The notes below the pieces were generated by a model. It saw only the letters and a list, made by a program, of their open reading frames with translations. It searched no databases and was not told the origin of the DNA. Positions 11,401 through 22,600 of a DNA stretch of 64,000 bases are shown here, one piece after another (positions within the stretch are counted from its first letter, which is position 1; every line of letters starts with the position of its first letter). The DNA is from Udeniomyces pyricola (lineage: Eukaryota; Basidiomycota; Tremellomycetes; Cystofilobasidiales; Mrakiaceae). The stretch spans positions 124,001 to 188,000 of the forward strand of contig BCIK01000006.1 in NCBI GenBank assembly GCA_039545295.1. The letters are read 5' to 3'. Made by a program: the position numbers and the translations under genes.

Positions 11401-14400
11401 GAGGGTCTCCCCATCGAAGGTTTCTGTGTCGCCGCCGGAGTCCCGTCATCCGAGAAGGCCGTCGAGATCATCACGGCCCTCAAAGCTGCCGGCATCAAGC
11501 ACATCTCCTTCAAGCCTGGATCCGTTGAGGGTATCCGACAGGTTGTCAACATCGCCGCCGCCAACCCCGATTTCCCCATCATCCTCCAGTGGACCGGAGG
11601 TCGAGCCGGAGGTCACCATTCGTGCGAAGACGTCCACCAGCCTATCCTCGCCACTTACGGTGCCATTCGACAGCACACCAACATCTCGCTCGTTGCCGGA
11701 TCTGGTTTCGGTGGATCTGAGGATGTTTGGCCTTAGTGAGTGGTTGAGATTCCATCTTTCGCCAATGACCATCTCTCGAAGGAGCTCTTTACTGATTACG
11801 GTTTTTCTCCTTTCCCCGTCCTGCAGCCTTACCGGTGACTGGTCGGTCGACATGTTCCAGGCCCAGCCGATGCCGTTTGATGGAGTTCTCTACGCCTCGC
11901 GAGTCATGGTTGCCAAGGAGGCCCACACCTCGGAGTCCGTCAAGGAGCTCATCGTCGCCGCTACTGGAGTTGACGACGACAAGTGGGAGGGTACCTACGA
12001 CAAGGAGACTGGTGGCATTCTCACTGTCCGATCCGAGCTCGGTGAGCCGATCCACAAGATTGCTACCCGAGCCGTCAAGCTCTGGCGAGAGTTTGACGAT
12101 ACCGTCTTCAACCTCCCCAAGGAGAAGCGTGCCGCCTGGCTCGAGGGCAAGAAGGACTACGTCATTTCTCGACTCAACGCCGACTTCAACAAGCCCTGGT
12201 TCGGCGCCAAGAAAGATGGAACCGTCGTCTCTAACCTCGGCGAGATGACCTACGAGGAAGTCACTCGACGAATGATCCGACTCATGTACGTTTCCAAGCA
12301 AGCTCGATGGGTCGACATCTCCCTCCGAAATCTCACTGGCGACTGGCTCCGACGTGTTGAGGAGCGCTTCGCTGGCGCCAACGGTTCCGCCTCCAAGCAG
12401 TCCTTCCTCCAATCCTTTGCTTCGCTCGACGAGCCCACCGCCTTTGCCGATGCCTTCTTCGACGCTTACCCCGCCGCCCGAGAGCAGCTCCTTGCCGCTG
12501 AGGACAAGGCCTTCTTCCTCAACATCTCTCAGCGACCCGGCCAGAAGCCTGTTCCCTTTATTCCCGTTCTTGATGCTTCGTTCGAGGTTTGGTTCAAGAA
12601 GGTCCGTCCGCCATCAAGGCTGTACTGGCATAACCTACTCTAACAATGTACAGAAGCAATGCTGACCTGCCCATGCCTGGTTTCCTTCTCTTCTCTCCCT
12701 GTTTGCCTGCACAGGACTCGCTTTGGGCCGCGGAGGACATCGATGCCGTCTTTGACGCCGATCCCCAGCGAGTCTGTATCCTCCAGGGACCCGTTGCCGT
12801 CAAGTACTGCACGAGGACCGACGAGCCCATCGGAGAGATGCTCGGTGGCATCGAGTCTAACCTCGCCAAGAAGCTTCTCGACCGATACTACAACGGTGAT
12901 GAGTCCAAGGTTCCCCGTGTTGACTACCTCGGCGCCAAGCAGCCCGCCCGCGTCGAGCTCCGCGGCGTTGAGGTCACTCAGGAGGGCCAGCAGACCATCT
13001 ACCAGTTCGGCGACGCTTCCACTCTTCCCGCTGTCGAGCCCTGGCTCGAGACCCTCGCCGGCCCCAAGGTCGACTGGCTCCGAGCCCTCCTCACGACCAA
13101 CAACATCATCCAGGGTACCTCGTACGTTTCGAACCCGATGGTCCGTCTCTTCCAGCCCCGACCTAACCAGCGCGTCGTCGCCACCACCGACGCCACCACG
13201 GGCGAGGCCACCTCGGTCGTTTTCTACGGCGGTGCCCGATCGTTTGGTCCTCACCCCGCCGACTTCAAGGCCGTTGAGCTCACCTTCAACGCGTCCAAGA
13301 ACCTCATCTCGCTCACGATGTTCGAGGAACGCGATGGCTCGTCCCTTCCCCTCGTCTTTTACTTCAACTACCGACCCGACATGGGCTTCGCCCCCATTCA
13401 CGAGGTCGTCGAGGGCCGAAACGATGCCATCAAGGCCTTCTACTGGAAGCTCTGGTTCGGCGACAATGAGGAAATCCCTGAGCTCGAACTCAAGGTAAGA
13501 TTCCGAATCTTTTTTAAAAGAAGGGAGTGCCAGAACGTAGCTAAATCTGGATGTCTTCTTCCAACTCTTTTATTTCCTTAGTCGCTCTTCAAGGGACCGG
13601 AGACCGTTATCGACGCTGCGTCGGTCGAAAGGTTCTGCTCCATCGTCGGCAACCAGAACAAGGCTTTCCGATCCGGATCTGCTCCCATGGACTTTGCCAT
13701 CATTGCCGGTTGGAGGGTACGTGTTCTGTTCTGCTGCCGGGCGTCATCATTTACCCTTCACGCTCGTGCTGACGCCGTTCTTTCCTCGTCTTTCTTCGCC
13801 ATCTTTCCGTCCCGGAACAGGCTATCATGAAGTGCATCTTCCCTAAGGAGATTGACGGCGACCTCCTCAAGCTCGTCCACCTTTCCAACTCTTTCAAGAT
13901 GGTCGACGACGCGACTCCTATCAAGATTGGTGACACGTGCTCGTGCGAGGCCCGTATCGTTTCGGTTGTCAACTCGGACTCGGGCAAGACTGTCAAGGTA
14001 AGACCGATTTGATTGACTTTGCTCACTCTGTCGTTATCCAAGCTAATCACCCTTCATGCTCTTTTCTGTCCAATCCCGACATCTCTTCTTCTTTTCCCAG
14101 GTCACTGGCCACATCGTCCGAGACGGCAAGCCCATCATCGAGGTCACCTCGGCCTTCCTTTACCGAGGCCGATTTGACGACTACCACAACACCTTTGAGT
14201 CGAGTGAAGATGTCCGGTACTCGCTTCCCGTCCTTACTGAGGTCGACGTCGGAGTCCTTGCGTCCAAGGACTGGTTCCACTGGGACGATGAGTCCACGCC
14301 TCTCACTCCCGGTACGACGCTCATCTTCAAGACGTTCTCTGACGTCCGATTCGCGTCCAAGACGTCGTACTCGTCCATCAACGTCACCGGTGGGGCTTAC

Positions 14401-16234
14401 GTCCGCAACCAGATCAAGAACCTCGTCAAGGTGGCTTCGATCGAGTGCTCGCTTGCTCACTCGGAGGGTAACCCGGTCGTGTCGTTCTTGGCGCGAAAGG
14501 GTGCTGCCCTCGGCAAGTCGGTTCCTCTCGATGGAGCTTACTCGCTCTTGACCCCTGGCTCGGCCATCTCGTTTGTGACGCCGCCGACGAACGAGCCGTA
14601 CACCAAAGTGTCTGGAGACTCGAACCCGATCCGTGAGTTTGCCAGTTTTGACCAATGACAATTGGGGTGAGGGGGTGGGGGGTGGAAAGGAGTATACGGC
14701 ATCTGGGCGTTTGTTCTTTGGCGGTACTGACTCTTGGCCTGTTTCCCTCTTCTTTTTTGTTTTGTTTTCTCCCTTGGCTCTCACTTTCATCAGACATCCA
14801 GCCTTACTTTGCCTCGTTTGCTGGCCTTCCCGGCACTATTACTCACGGTCTCTTCACCTCGGCCGCTACGCGAGCCTACGTCGAGACGGTTGCTGCTCAG
14901 AACCAGCCCGAACGAGTCAAGGCGTGAGTCCATGGATCAACGTTGTCGTTTTTGCTGCCAAAGTGCTTGTCTATCTTGAGACGTCCAGTTCTCTAATGTG
15001 TGACCCTGCCTCTAACGAATTCACAGTTACCACGTCGATTTCGTCGGCATGGTCCTTCCTGGTGACGAGCTCTCGGTCGCCATCAACCACGTCGGCATGC
15101 GAGAAGGTCGCAAGCAAATCAAGATCGACGTCACCAACGAGCGGGGTGAAAAGGTCCTCGCCGGAACGGCCGAGGTCGACCAGCCCAAGACGACTTATGT
15201 TTTCACCGGTCAGGGATCGCAGGAAGTTGGCATGGGAATGGAGCTCTACAACACCTCACCCGCGGCTAAGCAGATTTGGGACTCGGCCGATGCGTACCTT
15301 CTCAAGTCTTACGTGAGTGTGGAAGCCAGGATTTCGAAATGGTTTGAGGGAAGGACGGGGGGGGGGGGGGNGGNGTTTGTTTTTCGAGTTGCGGAGAACT
15401 GATCCCTCGTCTGTTCCTTTTTTGTTCTATCGTTTGTTCTATTTTCCAACTTGGCGGGGTTTCAACAGGGTTTCTCGATCCTCGACATCGTCAAGAACAA
15501 CCCCAAGGAACTCACTGTGTACTTTGGTGGTTTGGCCGGTCAAGCGATCCGAGCTCGATACATGGGAATGGAGAGCGAGGACGAGCGAGGCAACAAGGTT
15601 CCTCTGTTCGCTGGCGTGGTGAGTGTTTATCCTTCTCCTTTCTCTTTTCTCCTGATGAACTTTGCGTTGCAAGGATGTCTGGTTTGGATGTCTTGGAGCT
15701 TCACATGCTGACCACCTGCGCTGCTTGGTTTTGACTCCCCCCCCCCCCTTTATTTTGTTTTGCCGTTACTCAGAACGCCCTCTCGCCCTCTTACACTTTC
15801 ATGGCGCCCACCGGTTTGCTCAACGCGACCCAGTTGTTCGTCCTCTATCCTTTCTCTCGTGTTCTCTCTTTTCCTTGGTCAAACATGCGCTAACCGCCGG
15901 CCATGACTCTGTTTATTTCAAACTTCCTCCCCCTCTCCTCCATTCTTTCTCCTTCCTCTTCTATAGCACCCAAATCGCCCTCGTCCTTGTCGCCAAGGCG
16001 TCTTTCGTCGACCTCTCTTCGCGAGGCCTCGTCCAGCCCAAGGCTCCCTTCGGTGGTCACTCCCTCGGAGAGTACGCCGCTTTGGCTTCCGTCGCTGACG
16101 TCCTCCCGGTCACGTCCTTGTGCGAGCTCGTGTTCTACCGAGGTTTGACCATGTCCCTCGCCGTCAAGCGCGACGCGGCCGGTCGATCCAACTTCTCGAT
16201 GATGGCCGTTAACCCGTCGAGACTCCCTTGGTGA
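8469..16234 (+). CDS. FAS1: Fatty acid synthase beta subunit, ending early in the MPT domain
   Basis: Sixteen exons: 8469..8483, 8743..8904, 9102..9518, 9708..10605, 10695..10998, 11106..11735, 11827..12601, 12715..13494, 13582..13716, 13821..13997, 14101..14632, 14794..14923, 15027..15312, 15469..15618, 15774..15835, 15967..16234. Total 5721 nt, 1906 residues, in phase throughout. Domain order follows fungal Fas1: acetyltransferase with [10 protein letters not shown] (Ser307); FMN enoyl reductase ([12 protein letters not shown] near 617, GGRAGGHHS near 763); double hot-dog dehydratase (about 1170-1600); malonyl/palmitoyl transferase beginning [16 protein letters not shown] near 1707, with nucleophile motif GHSLGEY (Ser1850). 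It works in the cytosol with the alpha subunit (ACP, KR, KS, PPT) to make C16/C18 acyl-CoA. The frame stops at NPSRLPW, 56 residues after Ser1850, whereas yeast Fas1 (2051 aa) carries about 240 residues after its serine; the MPT histidine region is missing. No coding sequence follows on this strand. The first coding exon is only five codons, so the start is less certain than the rest. FAS2 is not in the window. Confidence 0.93.
15371..15374. other. Ambiguous bases in a poly(G) run inside a FAS1 intron
   Basis: Two N characters sit at the end of a G run within the FAS1 intron 15313-15468. They do not touch coding sequence. A similar N occurs near 1428 in another G run. They mark unresolved homopolymer length. 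Confidence 0.9.
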
Positions 16235-17006
16235 TTGGACTCCCAAAAAAACAAAACAGAGTCATCGAATCGTAATCTTTAGACCCGTTGTGTTTCTTCT
16301 TTCTTTTCGTTCTTGTTTTTTTTTTTTTTCGGTCTCCGTCCTTTCTGTTCCTTTTATACTTTCCTTTGTCGTCCATGTGCTGTCTCCAGTTTCCTTGTTC
16401 TCCGGGTTTTTAGATTTCTTTTTTCTTTTTCTTGTCTCTCCTTTCTTTTGCAAGTTTTTCGTGTTCCGTCCGTTTTTTTTTTCTCCCTTCCTCCGCCATC
16501 TATCTGTCGTGTGTTAATGTTCCATTCTCCTGCCCCCTCCCTCTCTCCCCTTGTTGCCTTTTCTCCCTTTCTTTCTTTCCATGATCTGTCCGTTCTCATC
16601 AAACGAAACGTGAAAAGTCTGTGAGATCTTTGAACTGAGACATCGTAAATGGTCAGAGAGTTTCACGAAGCAAGCAGCTACATATATATAGTGTCATCAT
16701 CGCCGTATGGATCATGGTTCGAGTGTATGTACTGTTCATGATTGCGAGTACGCAGCCCCCCCCCCCCCCCCCCCCCCCTAAGCCCCCCCCCCCCCCCATC
16801 GACGTAAGAGAGACATGACAACAATCGGGATATCAACGATCCGTTCTTCCGTCCATTTTCCTCCCTGATGCTAGCAGCATGTTCTCTTCAATCCCCCTTT
16901 TTCTATTCCTTCGTGCGCACATGCATATATATATATATATATCCATCATATATCAATCCCTCCCCCACTTCCTTCCCTCCCTCCCTCCCTCTACGTTTTT
17001 CTCTGA
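16235..17006. other. Convergent intergenic region FAS1 / ELP5
   Basis: No coding sequence on the plus strand that could extend FAS1. Positions 16260-16600 are strongly T/C-rich on the plus strand, likely the FAS1 3' UTR and terminator area. Two C runs follow (16756-16778 and 16783-16797, separated by TAAG), then a TA repeat near 16923-16940 and a CCCT-rich stretch up to the ELP5 stop codon. Confidence 0.65.
16756..16797. repeat. Paired poly(C) tracts (23 and 15 bases)
   Basis: C run 16756-16778 and C run 16783-16797 separated by the four bases TAAG, in the FAS1/ELP5 intergenic region. The lengths are as given in the sequence and are prone to assembly error. Confidence 0.85.
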
Positions 17007-18191
17007 TTAAAACTCGAGGTCCTCATCCGGGTCGTCCTCATCCATATCATCCCCACTATCCGGCTCATACGTAAACCCACCCCTTCCTCCTCCTCCTCCA
17101 GCGCGACCGTTCTTCGATTTGTCCTCGTCATCATCTTCGTCGTCGTCGTCGCCCTCGTCGGACCCTTCGTGGGCGTAAGGAACGGGAACGGTCGATCGGG
17201 CGTCCCGTTGGGAGTCGGTCAGGGTGAGGTTGAAGGAGGAAAGAGGTTCGGTTGACTTTTTTTTTTTTTTTTTGAAAGGGGTTGAGGTGGTTGGGGTTTG
17301 GGAAGAGGCAAAGAGAGGAAGGGGAGGGAAGAGGGGGGGAAGAGAGAGAGATGGGGTGGGCGGTTGGAAAGTGATGAGAAGGTGAGTTAGGGAATTTGGT
17401 TGAGGAGGGAAAGAAAAGAGGACAAGACGAGTGATAATGAGAGGAAGGGGTAAAAAAAAAAAAAGGAAAGAGAAAAAAAAAACCCTCCTCTCTCCCTCGG
17501 CTCCTGCTGCTTTAGGTAGTGGACTCACTTTCTTATCTTCCATTGACCCAGCAGTACCCAAAGAACCTGCGTGATCTACCTCTCCAGCGACCATAGCCGA
17601 CGATGTCTTCAACGCCTTCATCCCCACCAACTTATCCCATTCGACCGCTTCCAACAACGTCTGCTGACCGTTCCCTCCTCCAACTGACATCGACGTTCCT
17701 TCCTTGACCCTTCTGATGGCACCCATAACTCTCTTGACGCCCTCTTTACCTTTCCTTCCTCTTGAGACGAGTTCGACGAGGACACCTTCGGCCCAACCGT
17801 CACCACCGACATCAAGTTCGACCGGTCCAGGAACATCACCCAATCGTCGAGCCGCGCACGCTCGAAGGAGGTTGTGAAATCGTCCCCCACCGATCCCAGA
17901 CCCAGTCGTCGAAGAAGAAGAAGAAGCAGAAGGAGGAGGGGATGGCAATGTAGCGTAGGTTTCGGCGATGTGGGCGAGGAGGGAACGGGGATGAATGGTG
18001 AGATGGACGAGTGTTGGAGAGAGAGAAGGGGTTGTGAGGAAGGGAGTTAAAGGTGAGGAAGGGGGAAGAGGTAAGATGAGAAGAGAAGGACCTGGAAAGA
18101 CAAGAAAAAAAAAACCCCCCGACAGAGGCAGTAGAAAGGAAAGAAGGGGGGGGGGAGGGAAGGTAAATTAAGGGGGTTGGGTTCAAATATG

Positions 18192-18223
<32 letters not shown>

Positions 18224-19045
18224 GCTTAATTCATTTTTGAATGAAAAATTCTTGTCTTTGTTCTTACTGACCTCCCAAGCTATCGAGCCTCTGAAGCAGG
18301 CGATCAACAAAGACGATGAACCCCGCGTTGGACCCAAAGTCGGCCGCGAGCGTCTCGGGCGAATCGATCACGATCGTCATCGGTTGGTTGCCCACTATCC
18401 ATTGTGATAGCAGGAAGGAACGAGGAATCCGTCACATGACCACACGCAGAGACCAAAGAAGAAGAACAAAAAAAAGGGGAATGATGGTCGACGGAGAGGT
18501 TAGGTGGTTTCGTTAGCGTTTCTTGAAACTATTACTTGAAAGACCCGTTCTCTCTCTCTCTCTCTTTGTTTTGTTAGGGATGGATATGAGACTGATGATA
18601 GAAGGGATGTACGTTGTGTCATGACTTGAGCGATTTCCTTTTCAAGTTGTTCGGCTTGTCCCCTTCGTGAACTCTCGTCGTCCTCGTCGTCTTCGTACCC
18701 CGGGACGCAACCCGTCAGATCAATGACTTGCACCGGAAGCCTTCCCCCATTCTGCCTTGATGGACCTCCTTGATTGGGGTTTCCACTGGTGACGCCAAGT
18801 TTGGAAGGCGCGTAGAGCGTCGAGATGAGGAGGATAGGTTGTTGGGTCGGCGACGGTGTCGCGTCGACAGAAGAAGTAGGGGGAAGCGACGAGGGGTGAA
18901 GGAAGTGTTTGATGAGAGGCAAGGTCGAGAGAGAATGGGATTCGGTCGAGAGGAGCAGAAGCGACGAAGGGTGGGTAAGGGTTTGATGGGTATTAGAGAG
19001 CACGTTGGCGAGTGTGAGCGAAGGGGGAGGGGAAGCGACGACCAT
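17007..19045 (-). CDS. ELP5: Elongator complex protein 5
   Basis: Minus-strand exons 18613..19045, 18272..18394, 17529..18091 and 17007..17255 give 1368 nt, 455 residues. Elp5 is a RecA-fold subunit of the Elp4-Elp5-Elp6 ring of Elongator, which is needed for wobble-uridine modification of tRNAs. The support is the TIVIDSPETL strand (Walker-B-like position), the helical arm PSLLILPLPP followed by TLVHLTIHPRSLLAHIAETY, the late motif FNLTLTDSQRDAR, and the acidic end FTYEPDSGDD with DEDDPDEDLEF, the signature C-terminus of Elp5. The start at 19045 (MVVASPPPSLTLANVL) is preferred over an upstream ATG that would translate a TA repeat. The family is often near 300 residues; the extra length here is low-complexity sequence. 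The last intron has no in-frame stop and its length is divisible by three. Confidence 0.85.
18196..18223. repeat. TA microsatellite in an ELP5 intron
   Basis: A pure (TA)n run inside the 180-base intron between ELP5 exons 2 and 3 (18092-18271). Further TA runs occur at about 19138-19157 (just upstream of the ELP5 start) and elsewhere in non-coding sequence. Confidence 0.8.
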
Positions 19046-19636
19046 GTTGGTGATGTAAGGGGGAGACGATGAAGTGTTTGGATTCTTGGCCGTTGCGGAC
19101 AAGAACGAAACGAACGCACTTGGAATCTCAATCCCAAATATATATATATATATATATACATTCTCAGACATATATGTTCATTAACAATCTATTTTGGACT
19201 CCGACGATATGCATGAACTGATGGTCTTGGATCACCATATATACCGTACCCCACCTCTCACGTATATATGTGTTTCATAGGACGCGACGATTCGTACTTC
19301 GTCTGCATGGACCTTGCAAACTTTCAAGTCACACATCAACTAATCAATACCCTTCTGGTTTACCAGCCGGCTTTAATTGATCGACCATGAGGTTCATGAT
19401 TGATAATATGGCATATCCATGCTGTTCCGCAACAACGGTAGGTATCGTTGATCACTGCAATCAGGAAACCCACATCATGCATAACATCTCTGCCCTACAT
19501 CCAACTGCAACAGCTCCATCCGCCACACATCCACGGACTTCACGACTCTTTCTCCTCACCCTCTTACGTCTCCTCCTGCTTCTCATCCTCCAGATCAACC
19601 TCTCCTTTCTCTGTCCGACATCAGACCTAACCGCTT
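19046..19636. other. Intergenic region PBP1 3' end / ELP5 promoter
   Basis: Separates two tandem minus-strand genes. It should hold the PBP1 3' UTR and the ELP5 promoter. It contains a TA repeat at about 19138-19157, immediately upstream of ELP5, and AT-rich sequence. No gene is seen. Confidence 0.55.
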
Positions 19637-22600
19637 TCAATGCGGACCACTCTCTGATGAATCCCCTCCCGACGCTGCAGGCGCCGAGTTAGCCGACGCT
19701 TGGTTGGGTGGCACGAATGGTCCTCCTCCTGATGGAGGTTGCTGTTGCTGCTGATGCTGCTGCTGGTGTTGATGCTGTTGGTGCTGTTGCTGAGGGTGTT
19801 GATGAGGCTGCTGCTGCTGGTGTTGTTGCTGCTGCTGTTGCTGTTGCTGGTGCATCGGGAAATGTTGTGGGTACCCATGAGCCACTAAACCAACAAATGT
19901 ACGATTCAACGTCAGTTGACCCTTTTTCACGCACGTAGAGACCGCCAGATAAACGGACAAAGAAAGAGAGAGAAAAACGTACTTTGGGGAGATTGCATCT
20001 GCCCCGGCTGAACTTGATGATAGATGGGAGCTCGACCTCCGGGGAAGACCTGCTGACCAGCATATTGGGGGTGATAACCAGGGTCTGGAAGAGAAACATC
20101 AATCAAGGCGGTCAGCACCGAGGAACTCGAACGATATTGACATGTCAAGATACAGCACCCACAACCACCCATGACAGCTACCGCAAGGAGTGGAGAGAAG
20201 AAAAAAAGGCATACGTCGTCAGTTCTATGTAGCTCGTGCACAAGACATTGAATTGTCACGACAACTCACAAGGTACGCCGTTAGCAAACATGTGCGGTCC
20301 GCCGTAGGCCCCTCCGACAGGGTGCAAGTATCCTCCGCTTGCACCATTGGCCGATCCTCCAGGCATCGGAGGCTAGTGTTGAGAGAGAGAGAAACCAAGA
20401 AAACATGAGCAAGGAACCCATAGCGAAAAGGAAGGCTATCACCTGGGAAGACAGAAATGCCGCGCCACGTTATGCCCGGTGCACTAACAGGGTAGCCGTA
20501 GCCTCCGGCGCGTCCGGCACCGCCATAAGTCGCATACTGCGCCCCTTGCTGACCGTACATGGCACCAGCGGGGAACCCACTCGGATGAGCGTGACCCCCT
20601 GGCTGAGCGTGGCCCGGCTGAGGGCTCGCAAGATGGCTCGGCGGTCCAGTAGGGTAGCCACCGTCGACTCCTCCCCAGTCGCCGCCATGCTGGCCGTCGA
20701 GCATGCCTGGATGGTGCTGTGCGAGTGAATGGTGAGGCGGATAGGGAGAAGCATGCGGGTTGATGGCGTTCGGAGGTGGAGCGTAAGGGTACGCCGCGGC
20801 GGGGTGGGTTGCGGACGCGTTGAGGGAGGGGGAGGGCGACGGGGGGAAGAGGGCGCGATGAGGCTTGCCAGGGAACGACCAAGTTGGAGCTGGAACATGG
20901 TACGTATCAAAGTATCAGCACATGAAGTGGCAGCCACTCGTATATGAGGGAGGCAAGGACTGAACGGGAGAAACTGACGATAGCTACTAGCCTCGCCCAG
21001 CTTATTGTGCTTGAACGGGTTGAAATCCTCGCGGACATTGACACCAAGGCCGCCTCGCTTGAACGGCTTCGTACCGAAAAAGGGGTTTGGTGGAAGCTGG
21101 CTCGTGCTCGCATGCGGCTGCGATGGTGATGCAGAGAGCACGGGGACTGGCTGGGCGAGGAGCGGGTGGGGTTGCGCGGCGGCCACCTTGGGCGAAGGAG
21201 TCGGGTGAAGACCGGAGCGATGGGGAGGGATCTCTCGAACAGGTGACTTGGTCTGTAGGGGAGGTGAAAAAAAAAAACATCAGTATCCTTCGCCAGTCGA
21301 GTGATAGTCTTCCATCCACGACTGAACGTGCATCACATACAGGTTTGAAAGCGGACGCATTAGGGTTTGGCTTAAAGACAAATGCGGGTGCATTGACGCT
21401 GAGCCTCGCCGAAGGAGCTTGAGGGGCAGCGAGCTTCCCAGCAGAGTCCTTGCTCGCATCGTCTGCAGCAGCGGCAGGGCGGAACGGCGGAATCGCTTGG
21501 ATGGTCATCTTGACGCCACCCTTCGCAAGGTCGGGCTTGGCCGTGGTCGGAGTGGGGGATGTACCGGCGAGCTGACGTCGATTGACAAAGCTATTGGCAG
21601 GAGCAGGCGCAACGGTTGAGGCAGGGACAGCAGCAGCGGGAACGGGCGATTTAGCAGGCACGGTCTTGGCTGCGGGCGACGGCGGTGGGCGAGAGGCCGC
21701 GAGAAGAGCGTCAGCTGTTGCCTTCTCAACAATCAGCTTCTGCTTTTCGGCATCTTTTGCGAGGATGGGAACAAGATCTTGGGGGATCGTCGTCTTCAGC
21801 TTGAAATCCTGGCCAAACTTGACGAGCTCTTTCAGACGCTTGTCCTTTTCGCTCTTGGCCTTTTGGGCAACTTGGAACTTCTTCTGCTCAAGTCGCTGTC
21901 GGTCATTCTTGACAAACTCATGGAAGGCCGAGAGGACGTTCTTTTCGGCGGTCTGGGAGAGACGCACGCGTAAACGGAAGCGGGGGAAGTCAATTAGCTG
22001 CATCACCTCGCCCGGAAGCAGGTGTAACTATGTTCACTTACAGGGCCTCCCTCCTCGCTTCCGGAGGTTCCAGCGGTTGTACCCGGGGCAGGCAGTCGAA
22101 CGACGGGGCTTTGCGTGACAGCAGAGGCCGGGGCCGGCCGTCCGTCCTGATGCGTCTCCTTGGCCGTCGCGGGAAGATCCGTCTTGAGCTGCATGTTGCC
22201 GTGAGGACCAATGCTCGAGGTGCTCCTCGTCATGCTCGGCTGAGCGTTGCTAATCGAGACTGGGACGGGAAGAGTTGGTGTGGCAGCAGGAGAGGGCAGC
22301 GTAGGCTTTGGCTTCCCAATCGTAGCGGCGAGCGAGGCGTTGGCAGGCTTCGCGCTAGACGACAGGGGAGGGAAAGCAGAGGCAGAGGACGAAGTGGCCG
22401 AGTTGGCGTCGTTGTTGGCTTGACGGGCCCCAGGTGGAACATATGCATTGGGGTTACGAATGACGCCAGAGTATCTATAGGTGCGAAAATGAATGAGTAT
22501 CTGTGCAAGAACAAGCGTCGAACGAGCAGAAGGCAAAACTACGCACCGATCCTCCTCTCCGAGGGTGGTATCCTGTAGCTTCTGGCCTCGCTCCTCCTGG

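Noticed and set aside
12640..13401. 253-residue minus-strand frame
   Set aside because: Antisense shadow of the FAS1 dehydratase-region exon (12715-13494).
16235..17006. Search for the missing MPT part of FAS1 after its stop
   Set aside because: Plus-strand frames here are Phe/Ser/Leu-rich translations of a pyrimidine tract with no MPT motifs.
17007..17948. Single 313-residue ELP5 frame without the last intron
   Set aside because: The inserted 91 residues are Phe/Leu/Pro low complexity and interrupt a conserved Elp5 segment; treated as an intron, with retention noted as a finding.
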